From Hymenopus coronatus (taxonomy: Eukaryota > Arthropoda > Insecta > Mantodea > Hymenopodidae), in NCBI GenBank assembly GCA_030762935.1, contig CM060898.1, positions 99,827,281 to 99,891,280 of the forward strand: a stretch of DNA of 64,000 bases, given 5' to 3'. Below the pieces are notes generated by a model that ran no database searches, was not told the DNA's origin, and saw nothing but the letters and a program-made list of their open reading frames with translations. The stretch's first letter is position 1. Each line of letters starts with the position of its first letter. Below are positions 24,067-35,024 of the stretch, piece after piece. The position numbers and the translations under genes are program-made.

Positions 24067-24876
24067 TTTGTTTTCTCTACACGTACTCTGTACATAGTGT
24101 ATAGAGAAGGTATTCTATCCCACCCAAACGTTTTATACCGAGATTTCACCGAAAATACACGTTTTAGGGTCCCCTGTATCCTAAAAGGATTAGATTTTTA
24201 GAAAAAGGTCCGTGTGTCTGTGAATACGATGACTCAAAAACGAAAAGTCGGTAAAATACCGAACTTGGTATTTAAGCTTAGTATCTTCCAGGGATACGAC
24301 AGGAAGGTTTTGAAAATATCAGCACACCCCAAACTACCTTTTACATGGAAAAAATTTCGAAAAGTTCGATTTTCTCAAAAATGGCTAACGATTTTGTCTG
24401 AAATACTCTCTCTGAACATGGCAATAAAATTTATGTCTTGAATTTTCTAGTAATAGCTCCTAAATACTCTTTATTCTGGACGAGTTTTACTGAACTTTGC
24501 ATAGTTGGTACACTGTAAGAGATAGACAAAAGCTTACCACATAAACATATAGATCCAGTTAAAACACACAAAATGTCATATGTGTTTTTCATGGAATTGA
24601 TCATTTCTGAGACATTTCAAGCTATTTGTTTCAGATTTAAAATACTTTAACTTTTCTCACACGGAAAGTTGTAAACTCCTGGTCATGCATAGAAACGGAT
24701 TTCAACCATATGGCAACCAGCTATTTCCCTTCTACTTACAAGAAAGCAAGTAATTAAGCCAATTTCTGTTAATGTTTACCTCGATTATCATAAAGTAGAT
24801 AGAAGAATAAGCTGTTTAAGAATAATTTGTTACAACCATGTAGAAATAGAAAAAGCCATGTGAATGGAACACATCA
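24067..24876 (-). mobile_element. HN1 copy, near complete
   Basis: The reverse copy starts TTTTCTCTACACGTACTCTG and ends GCCATGTGAATGGAACACAT. The GT tract is short. Confidence 0.85.
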
Positions 24877-25500
24877 ATTTTTTTTAAATATATATTTTAC
24901 TCCAGTTAGCATAAAACATGTTTATATATCCAAAACTACAATTTTAAACAATAGGCAAAAGTAAGCAAATAGGCAAATGCCGACCTCTAGTTATAATTAG
25001 AGTTCGTATTTGGGTTTCTGAAGCGCGCACAGTTACGAAAACACAGAGCAGTCAACGGTATAAAGTGAAGGTAGTGGGGAGGGGTTTGTAGCGTAAACAT
25101 GCACACGTTGAGGTATAATCTGTTCTAAAAGTATCTCATTACACGTATTGACTGAAATGCATTGTTCTAATTCATAAAGTAACACAATAAAGTAATTATT
25201 TCATAATATGATTAGTGAATAAAAGCACCTTGTACATTTACAATATATAATATAAAGCTTGATACAAAAAATTCAGGATAGTAATGTACAGAGTTTTGAA
25301 AAGACAATGAACATAAATCAACCAAACTCAGAATTCAGTGCAGTAAATTGCAAGATACATCTTTACTGTATCGAAAGAAAAGGCTCTCCTCCTATCACTC
25401 AAAATATATTTTAATCATCCACAAGTTTTTTCAGTGTCAAACGCCTATCCTTTCGTATTTTCGACATTTTTCAATCTGCGCTCTCTAGTTTCTGCCGATC
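24877..25500. other. Unassigned AT-rich spacer
   Basis: No gene or repeat family was recognised. Confidence 0.5.
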
Positions 25501-25504
25501 CCCA

Positions 25505-25640
25505 TGGCCGCGCTTGCTAAGTACCTAGCTTTGGTGCTTCGTGGCGCAGGGGATTGCGGGTTCGAGTCACGCCTCAGGCATGGTTGTTTGTAAATGTGTA
25601 TATGTCTGTATTTGTATGAAAAAAGGAAAAAAATAAGAAA
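25505..25640 (+). mobile_element. tRNA-like SINE fragment
   Basis: It contains a B box (GGGTTCGAGTCAC) after a weak A-box region, followed by an A-rich stretch (GAAAAAAGGAAAAAAATAAG) that could be a SINE tail. Only one copy is present, so the family is not defined. Confidence 0.4.
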
Positions 25641-25690
25641 ACAATATAAACAGGATAAATATAAAAAAGGAAAGAATTATTTTTAAAAAA

Positions 25691-26412
25691 TCTGATGTGT
25701 TCCATTCACATGACTTTCTCTATAGCGCTGTTACAAATTATTGTTAAAAAGCATGTTCTTCTATATATTTTATGATAATTGAGATAAACATTAGTAGTCT
25801 TTGATTATTTGCTTCATTTTAAAAAGAAGAGAAATAATGAAAATCACTAGGCTAAAACGATAGTCAAATGTTTTAAAAGCTGGTTGCCATGTGGTGGAAA
25901 TCCGTTTCTATGGATGACCAGAAGTTTACAGCTTTCTGTGTGAGAAGAGTTGTAAATATTTTAAATGTGAAAGAAATAACAAGGAATATCTCAGAAATGG
26001 TAAATTCTACGAAAAAAAACTTATATGACAAATTATTTGTTTTAACATCTAATTTTTTTGTGTAGTAAGTTTTTGTTCATCTCTTACGGTTTACGAGTTA
26101 CGCAAAATTCATTCGGAATAAAGGTATTTAGAGGCTATTCCCATAAAATTCAAGATACACATTTTTTCCCATATAAATATCGTTAATATTGGTACGCTAT
26201 TTTAATCAAAATCGCCAGCGCAATTTTTAGAAAATAAAATTTTTCGTGTGTTCACATACACACGGACACACACACGAACCTTTTGCTAAAAATGCTTTTT
26301 TTTTTTGGTTACAGGGAATCCTAAAAGTTGTATTTCCGGTGAAATCTTGGTTTCGAATGTTTTGTGGAATGCAATACCTTCTCTATACACTATGAGCATA
26401 GTACGTGTAATA
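25691..26412 (+). mobile_element. HN1 copy, internal deletion
   Basis: It begins TCTGATGTGTTCCATTCACA. Deletions remove GTAAAGGGTAGTT and the central palindrome at about 26245. It ends in a hairpin at 26380-26409 without a clear GAGAAAGTAA. Confidence 0.8.
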
Positions 26413-27262
26413 GGAACTAAACGAGGGCCACCAGTGAGCAATACTATATAGTGCAGGCTGTAGAGACCACGCCTACCTCATCGCGCCATAGCTATACTCT
26501 GTGACTACCGAACCTCAATTCGACAGTTTCGCGACCCCGGACCGAGCTCTAGTTATAATCTGTGTGTGTCAGAATATGCTAAGTTCGCGCGCTGATTCTG
26601 GAACTGAGGCACAGCAAAGGTAGTAGGCGATGTTATCGGCCGTCATCCGCTGATTAATGAAGGAGTAGCTTCAAATTGAGGAAACATTGTTACTAAGTGC
26701 ACAACATGTTTATCCTCTTCCAGGAATGACTCACGACTATCATCCTCGGCCTTGTCAACGTCCTTAAGACTGTCTTGATTTGATATCTCAGCGTGATAGA
26801 AACATTCTTCATGCTGCCTTCTACGTGAACATTGAAGTGGCAATGTGGAGGAAGATTTCGGTACTTAGGCATATAATCGCCTACTGTGCTTCAGGAAATC
26901 TCCACAAGGGGCAGGGTTACCTTAATTATCTACCATTAAACCGGACAAAGGTAGAATATTAATGTATTATGCGTTACTCCTTAAATAATCTAGGTACAAT
27001 GTCAAATCAATGCACGTCAGTATTTCAAGATAATACTTAGAAGTTAAGAACTAGAAATATAATCCACCTGTCCGAGTGTTCTTTGATATAATTCTCAGAT
27101 GGCTCAAAAACAGACTCAGGAACGGGTTCAGGGGTTTTCGGCATTAGACTTAGGAGTAATTTCTGAAATTCAGCGGGTCTACACGCCACGATTTTTTAAG
27201 CCGAAATATTTGTCTTCTTAAAGAAAATCTTAGAGGAAAATATAAAATCAACTACTTTTATT
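26413..27262. other. Unassigned, less AT-rich island
   Basis: This region is single copy within the window. It contains the candidate exon at 26643-26864. Short inverted segments resembling GCACAG...TAGGCGAT occur at about 26610 and 26888, but they are too weak to call terminal repeats. Confidence 0.4.
26643..26864 (-). CDS. Candidate coding exon, unrecognised acidic protein
   Basis: The minus-strand frame is open from just after a TAA near 26867 to a TGA at 26643. The peptide includes SRRRQHEECFYHAEI and then an acidic stretch (DVDKAEDDSRESFLEEDK) before ending TPSLISG. Composition and codon use look more protein-like than neighbouring frames. No domain is recognised, and no start codon or strong acceptor is obvious. 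Confidence 0.25.
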   Translation of the reverse strand, partial: VPKSSSTLPLQCSRRRQHEECFYHAEISNQDSLKDVDKAEDDSRESFLEEDKHVVHLVTMFPQFEATPSLISG

Positions 27263-27361
27263 TTTACTTTTTATACTCGTACTACGTACATGGTTCGTAA
27301 ACTAGTTTGCATATAATTGGTAGAGGGATAGAGAAAGTTATGCGAATGCAATACATCAGAT
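27263..27361 (-). mobile_element. HN1 mini-copy with both ends but almost no interior
   Basis: A reverse-orientation 3' end (TTTTTATACTCGTACTACGTA) is followed within about 40 bp by the 5' end (TTATGCGAATGCAATACATC). The interior is deleted, giving a unit of about 100 bp. Confidence 0.65.
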
Positions 27362-27363
27362 GT

Positions 27364-27545
27364 TTGTTTTCTCTACACGTACTATGAACATAGAGTATAG
27401 AGAACGTATTGTATCCCACTTAAAATGTCATTACCGACATTTCACGATTGATAAAAACAGTATTTTATAATAAGGTATGTGTGTGTGCACATGTGGATAG
27501 CATAGCCAAAAAACGAAAACACCGTTAAATACCAAATTGACGATT
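27364..27545 (-). mobile_element. HN1 3' fragment
   Basis: Reverse copy from TTTTCTCTACACGTACTATG to the AAATACCAAATTGACG region, where similarity ends. Confidence 0.75.
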
Positions 27546-27752
27546 TGATTCAGTTCCGGAAGCCCAACTATTATTATTGTATCATATGCTTTTATTGACT
27601 AAAAATTAGTTATAAATAAAGTTTTTAAATCATTGCAGCAAATAATTAACTCAACGCTGCTACGTGAAGACAGTTGACGGCTAGCATACAACTGCGTGCT
27701 TACACTCTAGTCACACAACTCACGATATATACTCATTTGTAATTCTTCCGCC

Positions 27753-27768
27753 TTTTATAGCTATAAAT
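27753..27768. promoter_or_regulatory. TATA-like palindrome beside the heat-shock element array
   Basis: TTTTATAGCTATAAA reads TATAAAA on the minus strand and TATAAA on the plus strand. It lies about 12 bp left of the first heat-shock array, a spacing suited to leftward transcription. Confidence 0.3.
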
Positions 27769-27778
27769 TAACGTCACA

Positions 27779-27801
27779 GAACTTTCTGGAAGCTTTTGGA
27801 A
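27779..27801. promoter_or_regulatory. Heat-shock element array, left arm
   Basis: Five alternating units in strict 5-bp phase: GAA, TTC, GAA, TTT, GAA, each separated by two bases. One mismatch falls in the fourth unit. This is the binding pattern of heat shock factor trimers. A further TTC lies at 27810-27812. Confidence 0.6.
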
Positions 27802-27979
27802 ACCGACGCTTCTGAAAAAATCCGGACGTGCCGAGTTACAAAATCTCTGGTTACCGGCGCGCCGCACTTCCTGTGTTACAAACTCCAAGGTATATATTAT
27901 GATACCGCGTCTGAGAAACTGTATTTGTTACCTTTGCTCTCCTTTAACCGTTCTATTGAAGACTAAATTGTCACTTTAA

Positions 27980-28015
27980 TAATAATAATAATAATAATAA
28001 TAATAGTAATAATAA
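27980..28015. repeat. (AAT)n microsatellite
   Basis: A trinucleotide run with one TAG interruption, lying in the spacer of the inverted repeat. Confidence 0.9.
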
Positions 28016-28105
28016 TGTTGCGCAGATGGAGACCTTAGAATTTGTAACACAAGAAGTGGGGCGCGCCGGTAGCCAGACGTTTTGGAACGCGACACGTCCG
28101 GATCA

Positions 28106-28144
28106 TTCCAGAAGCTTCGGTTTCCAAAAGCTTCCAGAAAGTTC
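28106..28144. promoter_or_regulatory. Heat-shock element arrays, right arm
   Basis: TTCCAGAAGCTTC at 28106-28118 is a perfect three-unit heat-shock element. A second array at 28122-28144 reads TTC, AAA, TTC, GAA, TTC in 5-bp phase. These are the mirror images of the left-arm sites, and the first is better preserved here. Confidence 0.6.
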
Positions 28145-28226
28145 TGTGATCACTAACGCATAAATGCATGAAGAAAGAAACCAAAGAGTAAGCAGGCGAC
28201 CTGGGCAAGCTTGGAGAACATAAAGC

Positions 28227-28334
28227 CGTGCCGAGGTCAAGTGGTTAGACCACTCGCCTCTCACCAAGACGGCTCGGGCTCGATCCCAGGCGATCACATG
28301 CGAGGTTTGTGGTGGACAAAACAGTGCAGGGTTT
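28227..28334 (+). mobile_element. SINE-A copy, 3' truncated
   Basis: Head with B-box-like GGGCTCGATCCC and the GTGGTGGACAAAACAGTGCA block, after which it is cut off and HN1 sequence follows. Confidence 0.7.
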
Positions 28335-28695
28335 TTGTTTAGAAATTTCTACATATATCCACATTTCATTTGTCATAAAAATATTTTAAACATAGATTAT
28401 TTTAACCAAAATCGTTATAGGCAATTTTAAGAGTTTTTTTTTTATTTTATTTTAATTTTCCATGTAAAGGTACGTTTGTGGTGAGGCAATTTTCTTAAAC
28501 ATCTTCGTGTCACATTCTTGGAAAATGCTGAATTTAAATATTAAGTGTGTTATTGAACCGACTTTTTTCAATTATACGCGCACGCGTGCCATTTTCTAAA
28601 AACGTGTTTGGCTTATCTTTATTCAGGAGGTCTCATACCATGTATTTTCGGTGAAATCTATATATTACATTTTTGGTTGTACGTAGTAGAGAAAT
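28335..28695 (+). mobile_element. HN1 3' half, diverged
   Basis: Forward fragment from ATATATCCACATTTCATTTG to a degraded end (ACGTAGTAGAGAAATTC). Confidence 0.7.
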
Positions 28696-29461
28696 TCATT
28701 AGTAATTTTTTCTCCATTATTTTGATTGCTAGAAAATTTTAAAATGAAGATGCCCACTGATTGCAGTCACTGTATATTTGACTATAATTTTTCTGTAATT
28801 CAAGAATCCTAACACCAGTTATTCTTCCAAAATTAAAAACTGCCCCAGAAATATTATACTTACACTTTTATATCCTTTCTTTGAAAACAGCCGGCATCGC
28901 TTTATTTCCACAAGTAAAGAAGCAAGTAATATTTTATAGAAGCCCACTGTCAAAGGTATAATTAACGTATCCATAAATTTCTGAGAAAACCTTGCATATA
29001 CTAAATCATCGTACAGGAACGTGGAAACAACTTTCCAGATGCGACTTAGATGGTTTTCTCATGAGTAGGGATGGGGTGGGGGTATACAGGCGTTTCATAA
29101 ATCTATGTTTAGCCGACTCCCGCCGACTCGCTCAGAAATCTCCCTTGTAAGATATTTGTTTCAACCACACGAGGCCCAGCAACTCAATGAATTTACAGAT
29201 GCAATGATATCTGCTGGAAAAATCTAATGTGTACAATCGTGAGACCTTCCTCTTTCCTTTAAGTTAAACCAGCTGAGATAGCCGTCGTTGCCCGGTGGTT
29301 TTATCGCTTAGAAAATATATTAATTTGGGGTATACGTTTATTCCTAAGAAAACACAAAAATAACAAAGCCAAAGAAAGCAAAATGAGTTAACTCGCTGTT
29401 TCTAGGTTGTGAAAGTCTTAATTTTTTGTTGTTGGTATTATTATTATTATTATAATAAAAA
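28696..29461. other. Unassigned AT-rich spacer
   Basis: No gene seen. An (ATT)n-type run lies just before 29461, next to the following HN1 copy. Confidence 0.5.
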
Positions 29462-30325
29462 TCTGATGTTTACACTTACATGACTTTCTCTAGCCGTTCA
29501 ATAAACTTCTTACATAAGATTATTTTCATTCTGCACCTTGTTAATCGAGGTATTCAGCACAATGTTCTTATTATTTAGTTTCTTATAAGTATGAAGAAAA
29601 TAAGGGAATACACTAGGCTAAATCGATAGTCAAATGTTTAAAAAGCTGTCGTTATGCGATTGTCATTACAAATCGCTTCTTTTCTTGGCCAGGAGTAAAA
29701 CAAAAGAAAAACGGACACTCCCATCTGAGAAAAGTATAAGTACTTCACAACTGAAACTAATAACAATAAATACCCGAAAACGGTAAGCTCCACGAAAAAA
29801 ATGTGTATGACGCACATTGTGTATTTTAACAAGGCCTATATTTTTTGAACAGTAAGTTTTTGTCTATCTTTTACGGTTTATTAGTTATGCCAAATTAAGC
29901 AAAATTCATCCAGAATAAACAGGTCTTTAGAAGCTGTTCCCAGAAAATTCAAGATATAAATTTTATTTGTCAGGTAAATATCTTTAATACACGATATTTT
30001 AATCAAAATCGATAGAGCCACTTTTAAGAAAATCAAAATTTTCGAAAAAAGTTCCATGTAAAGGGTAGTTTGGGTTGGGGGGATTTTTCTCAAAATCTTC
30101 GTGTCGCATCCCTGGAAGATACTGAACTTAATTACCAAATCTGGTATTTTAGCTACTTTTCTTTTTTGAGTTATCGTGTTCACAGACACACGGACAAACA
30201 CGGACCTTTTTCTGGAAATGCTTTTTTGGATTCAGGGGGTCCTAAAACATGTATTTCCGGTGAAATCTCGACATTGAATTTTTGGGTCGAATGCAATATT
30301 CTCTATCCCTATGTACATACATGTA
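29462..30325 (+). mobile_element. HN1 copy, first half of an inverted pair
   Basis: Start TCTGATGTTTACACTTACA. The copy is complete up to the terminal hairpin (30300-30330), where it meets a reverse copy through the palindrome ATGTACATACATGTACAT. Confidence 0.85.
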
Positions 30326-31042
30326 CATAGCAGCTAGCTTGTATTTTACCCAAAAATGCGATGTCGAGATTTCACCGGAAATACGTTTTGAGGATCCCTG
30401 ACCCAAAAAAGAATTTTTAGAAAAAGATCAATGTGTTTCTGTGGACAGAATAGCTCAAAAACTAAAATATTGGTATTATGTTTAATATCTTCCAAGGATT
30501 CGACGAAGATTTTCAAAGGAATACTTTTGTTTTTCCCTAAAAATTTTGATTAAAATGCCGTATATTAAAGATATTTACAACACAAATAAAATGTATATTT
30601 TTAATTTTCTGAGAGTAGCCTCTGAATGCCTCTTTATTCTGGATGAGTTTTGTAGAATTTTGCATAACGGTCAAGCCGTAATAGATAGACACAACTTCAA
30701 TACCTAAACCTGTAGATTTCCTTAAAATACATAATTTATGTCTTATAGAGTTGACCATTTGTGAGATATTCCTTGTTATTGGTTTGTTTTAAACTAACTT
30801 TTCTCAAACAGGACCATGCAAAGCCAACCGAACCTCAATGTTTCACATAGTGACCAGCTTTTAAAAGAGTTTCGTTTTAGCATAATATATTCCCTCATTT
30901 CTCCACTAATTACAATGATATAAAACAAATTCTGCTAACGTCTATCTCGATTAGTACAATATAGATAAAAGAAAAATCTTTTGTAGGAATAGTTCGTATT
31001 TGGAGCAACTAGAGAAATTGATGTAAATGGAACACATCAGGC
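30326..31042 (-). mobile_element. HN1 copy, second half of an inverted pair
   Basis: The reverse copy shares the hairpin with its partner and ends GATGTAAATGGAACACATC. A deletion removes part of the GTAAAGGGTAGTT region near 30515. Confidence 0.8.
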
Positions 31043-31197
31043 TTTTATGTCGGTAATGTTCTTGCTATTAAAATTATCACTGAATGAGATACAGATGATA
31101 TTGCGAGAATTTGTAGGCTTTACATGAAATCAAGTAATTAATCCTGTGAAATGGTGCAGAACAGTAATCTTTGTTTTTCATAAAAAATATCTGAAAC

Positions 31198-31262
31198 TAA
31201 TGGTATTTTAATCAAAATCGTTATAATCATTTTTGAGGAAACAACAATTTTCGAAATTAATG
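31198..31262 (+). mobile_element. HN1 internal fragment
   Basis: About 65 bp containing TTTTAATCAAAATCGTTATA and TTTTCGAAATT. Confidence 0.7.
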
Positions 31263-31366
31263 ATGAATTCACGGGATAACAAGCAAGTTAAAAATCTAAG
31301 CTTTCGACCCTCTTAACTCTGGGACGAAAGACGAAGAACACATGATTAATATGGTCAAAATTTGGA

Positions 31367-31750
31367 TTTTTACTTTCTCTATACGCATTATGTACATAGT
31401 GTATACAGAAGGTATTGCACTCCGCCCAAAAATTCGATACGAGATTTCACCGGAAATATATGTTTTAGGGTCCCCAATATCCAAAAAAAAAAAAAAAAAA
31501 GCATTTTCACAAAAAGGTCCGTGTGTGTACGTCCGTGTGTCAGTGTGTCATTGAACACCTTAACTCAAAAACGAAAAGTCGGTAAAATACCAAACTCGGT
31601 ATTTAAGTTTAGTATCTTCCAGGGATGCGACACGAAGATTTTGAGAAAAATCCTCCACCCCAACTACCCTTTACATGGATCTTTTTTCGAAAATATTGAT
31701 TTTCTCAAAAATTGTTCTAACGGTTTTTATTAAAATTTCTTTAACACATG
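31367..31750 (-). mobile_element. HN1 copy, 5' half missing
   Basis: The reverse copy has an intact hairpin end and an 18-base A run next to GCATTTTCAC. The GT tract is interrupted by GTCCG. It stops near ATTAAAATTTC. Subfamily wording resembles the copy at 8324. Confidence 0.85.
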
Positions 31751-31764
31751 TATATTAATAAAAA

Positions 31765-32015
31765 TATCCATGTAATGGGTAGTTGAGGGTAGTTTTTTTA
31801 ATTATATTCGTGTCGCATTCTTGGGAGCTGTTTAACTTATATATCGAGTTTGATATTTAACCGACTTTTCGTTTTTGAGATATACGTGTTGTCAGACACA
31901 CACAAATGCGCACGCGCGCTGATCTTTCTCAAACGTGCACTTTCAATGAAACTGTCTATCAATATTTTGGGTGGAATACAAAACCTTTTTTATCTATGTA
32001 CAAAGTATACAAATC
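31765..32015 (+). mobile_element. HN1 3' half, diverged
   Basis: Forward fragment from ATCCATGTAATGGGTAGTTG to a degraded hairpin (CTATGTACAAAGTATAC). Confidence 0.7.
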
Positions 32016-32187
32016 AGGTGATTCTTATTTTAAGTTAAATAGAACTTTAAAATCTACCCTGACTTTACTTTAAATCTCTTATGGCTAAAACTATATTTCC
32101 TCGTCAATCAGAACACAAATTTGTGCATTTGAACTATAGGACTTGGCGAAAATTAAAGGGTACCATACAACTTCAAACATTTAATAG

Positions 32188-33003
32188 TTCCATTCACTTT
32201 TACTCTAAATCTGTGTATCAAATATTGTTTAAAATCTTTTTCTATCTACATCATACTAATTGGGATGAATATTATCAGAACTAATCTTATTACTTCCTTG
32301 TACGTAGAACAGAAATAAGGGAATACACTAGGCTAATGTGATGTCAAATCTTTTATAAGCTGGTTTATATGTTGATGAAATCCGTTCCTTTGCGTAGCCA
32401 TGAGTTTAACGTTTCTCATACGGGAATTTGTAAAGTATTTTAAAACTGAAACCAATAACAAGGAGAATCTCGGAAATGGTCACGCCCACAAAATAATATA
32501 TATGACAAATTGTGTGTTTTAACGAGATCTACGTTTCTTATGCAGTAAGCTTTTTTTTTCCTATCTCTTACGGTTTACCAGTTACGCAAAGTTCAGCAGA
32601 TTCATCCAGAATAAAGAACTCGTCAGAGGTTGTTGCCAGAAAACTCAAGATATAAATTTTATTTGTCAGTAGATATCTTTTATATACGGTATTTTAATTA
32701 AAATCGGTAGTGTCCTTTTGAGGAAATAAACATTTTCCATGTAAAGGTTTGGGGTGATGAGATTACTCCCAAAATCTTCGTATCGCATCCTTGGAAGATG
32801 CTAAACTTAAATATCAAGTTTGGTATTTTACCGCCTTTTCGCTTTTGAATTTATTGTGTTCACACGCAGGAGGACCTTTTTCTAAATTTTTTTTGTTACA
32901 GGGAAGCCTAAAGCGTATGAAACCTCGGTATCGAATTTTTGGGTGGAGTGCAATACCTTCTCTATTTATGTAACATATGGATATTATGTAGAGAAAGTAA
33001 AAA
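32188..33003 (+). mobile_element. HN1 copy, near complete
   Basis: The 5' terminus is damaged (TAGTTCCATTCACTTTTACT). Internal blocks are in order, the CA tract is almost lost, and it ends TAGAGAAAGTAAAAA. Confidence 0.8.
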
Positions 33004-33516
33004 GCTACCCATAGGTAATTTTCAATCCTTGACAAATATTGAGCATCTAGCTTTAGGCTTCAGTATAAGCTACATTCTACTTGCGACTTCTAAAAACAAG
33101 CGCATATGATTGAAACCTGTATTTTTATAGAATGTACCAATGTCATTCCGGGTAAGGCAGATAAACGCACTTTGAATCACCTATAGCTGGGATAATGGAT
33201 CCATGATGACATGCTACGATTTCGATGGCACGCCACATTAAGGCATTAAATTTCATCCTTATTATTTACGTATTTAAATTCATGCAGACCTTGGGCTTCA
33301 CCTTGGGCGCGGTGTTTCTGTACACATTATGTCTCACGGTCTTCTGCAGAAGCGCAGAATAAAGAAATGCAAATCTCACTTCATGGAACCATTCGTTTGA
33401 CATCGAAGAACTTCCTTCAGCAAACATGTTTTTACGCCGAAAGCAAACCAAACAACAGTTGTCGAGTTCAACAACAGTGGGCAATGGCATTTGAGCTGAC
33501 ACGAAACACAACTATG
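33004..33516. other. Unassigned island
   Basis: Single copy within the window. It contains the candidate exon at 33266-33511. Confidence 0.45.
33266..33511 (-). CDS. Candidate coding exon, unrecognised
   Basis: A minus-strand frame of about 80 codons ends in TAA at 33266. It includes ELDNCCLVCFRRKNMF and EWFHEVRFAFLYSALLQKT. An acceptor-like TGTTTCGTGTCAG lies near its upstream edge. The cysteine pair is not enough to assign a domain. It may be a host exon, a pseudogene or chance. Confidence 0.25.
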   Translation of the reverse strand: MCFVSAQMPLPTVVELDNCCLVCFRRKNMFAEGSSSMSNEWFHEVRFAFLYSALLQKTVRHNVYRNTAPKVKPKVCMNLNT

Positions 33517-33593
33517 ATTTGCAGTAATCATATGATTTTCTCTATTCACCCTTCCATAAACTATTCCTATAAATCCTTATTCTTCTGTGCACT
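33517..33593 (+). mobile_element. HN1 5' fragment
   Basis: A short forward piece (ATCATATGATTTTCTCTATT and ACTATTCCTATAAATCCTTA) cut off where a reverse copy starts. Confidence 0.65.
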
Positions 33594-34424
33594 TTTTATT
33601 TTCTCTACATAGTAAGTGGTACGTAGATAGAGAAGGTATTTCACTCCACCCAAAAGTTCAATACCAATATTTCACCGGAAATACACGTACCCAGTATCCA
33701 AAAAAATCATTTTTACAAAAAGGTCCTGTGTCTGAGTGTGTGTGTGTGTGTGTGTGTGTGAACAAGATAACTCAAAAACGAAAAGTTGGTAAAACACCAA
33801 ACTTGGTATTTAAGTTGATGCGACATGAAGATTTTGATGAAAATTTCCTTGCCCCAAACTATCTTTTACGTGAACAAATTTTCAAAAATGTGTATTTTCT
33901 CAAAAATGGCTGTAACGATTTTGATTAAAATACCGTACAAGTATTAAACATATTTATATGATAATTAAAATGTATATTTTGAATTTTCTTGAAATAGATT
34001 CTGAAGAGCTCTTCATTCTGGATGAATTTTGCATAACCCGTAAACCGTAATTGATGGACAAAAAAAAAAAAAATTACACAAAATATGTGTATCTCGTTAT
34101 ATATTTCTTTTTCCTGAAGTTGAGTATTTTTTAGATATTCCTTGTTATTGGTTTCAATTTAAAACATTTAAACATTTTCTCATATGGAAATTTGTCAACT
34201 GGCAATGCAAAGAAACGAATTTCAATTGTAAAGCAACCAGCTATTTAAAGATCTGACTATCGCTTTTGTCTAGTATACACCCTTATTTCCCTTCTTGTTA
34301 AAAGTAAGCAAGAAGTAGACTATCTATTCTAATGTTTATCTCGATTAATATGAGGTAGATAGAAGCACAAGCTTTTTAATAATAATCTGTTAGAAAGATA
34401 GAAAATCATGAGAATACAATCAGA
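33594..34424 (-). mobile_element. HN1 copy, near complete
   Basis: The reverse copy has a modified hairpin (CTACATAGTAAGTGGTACG), a clean (GT)n tract at 33738-33760 and the 5' end AATCATGAGAATACAATC. Confidence 0.85.
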
Positions 34425-34805
34425 TTTTTATTAATACAGATAAATATTCGTTCCTAATTTACTAATTTTTAATGAGTATATGAATATCGTGAGCTAAAGC
34501 ATTAATAAAATATTTTAAAAAGTGGTCGCTATATGATGCATTTGAAATTCTGTTCTCTTTTCACAATCAATAAAAGAGACAAATAAAGATATAACGAACG
34601 AAGGAAATAAAGACAAAGGAAACAATAGCGATTTGCAATTTGAAAAAAGTATGAGGTAACTGAAAATTCCAACCAATAACACAGAATACCTCAAATTTTA
34701 ATTCCCAGGGAAGTACTTGTTTATGATAAATTGTGTGTTTTAATGATAACTACATTATGGGTTTACTAAGATTTTGTAAATCTCTTGTGGTTTACTAGTT
34801 TAAAT

Positions 34806-35024
34806 GCAAATGGCGTTTTATTTATGGACGATCTGTAACTGCTGTGGTTCTCAGCGTCCCATTCTAAACTGGGCTTGAAAGGCCGCTTAATTTTGCTCAG
34901 AGGCCTCTCTATCAGGCTTGAGGTTCTTTTATACGCCGTAATCTATGACATGGGACCAACGGCTTTACTTCGCTAGAAGGTGTATGAAGCTAGCACGGTA
35001 ACCATTACACCACAGAGGGCGACT
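34806..35024 (-). mobile_element. SINE-C copy with target duplication
   Basis: A reverse copy whose head carries AACCATTACACCACAGAGGGCG at its right edge and whose body has CTCAGAGGCCTC and TCAGCGTCCCATTCTA. TTTACTAGTTTA before and CTTACCAGTTTA after form an imperfect target duplication inside HN1. Confidence 0.8.

Larger units (their letters stand above)
27774..28149. repeat. Inverted repeat, two 118-bp arms
   Basis: The arms 27774-27891 and 28032-28149 are reverse complements with roughly 85% identity by eye and almost no length change. They flank a 140-bp spacer that holds an (AAT)n run. Conserved stretches include TACCGGCGCGCC and TCCGGACGTG. The GC content of the arms contrasts with the AT-rich surroundings. 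It could be a fold-back element or the relic of a divergent promoter pair. Confidence 0.9.
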
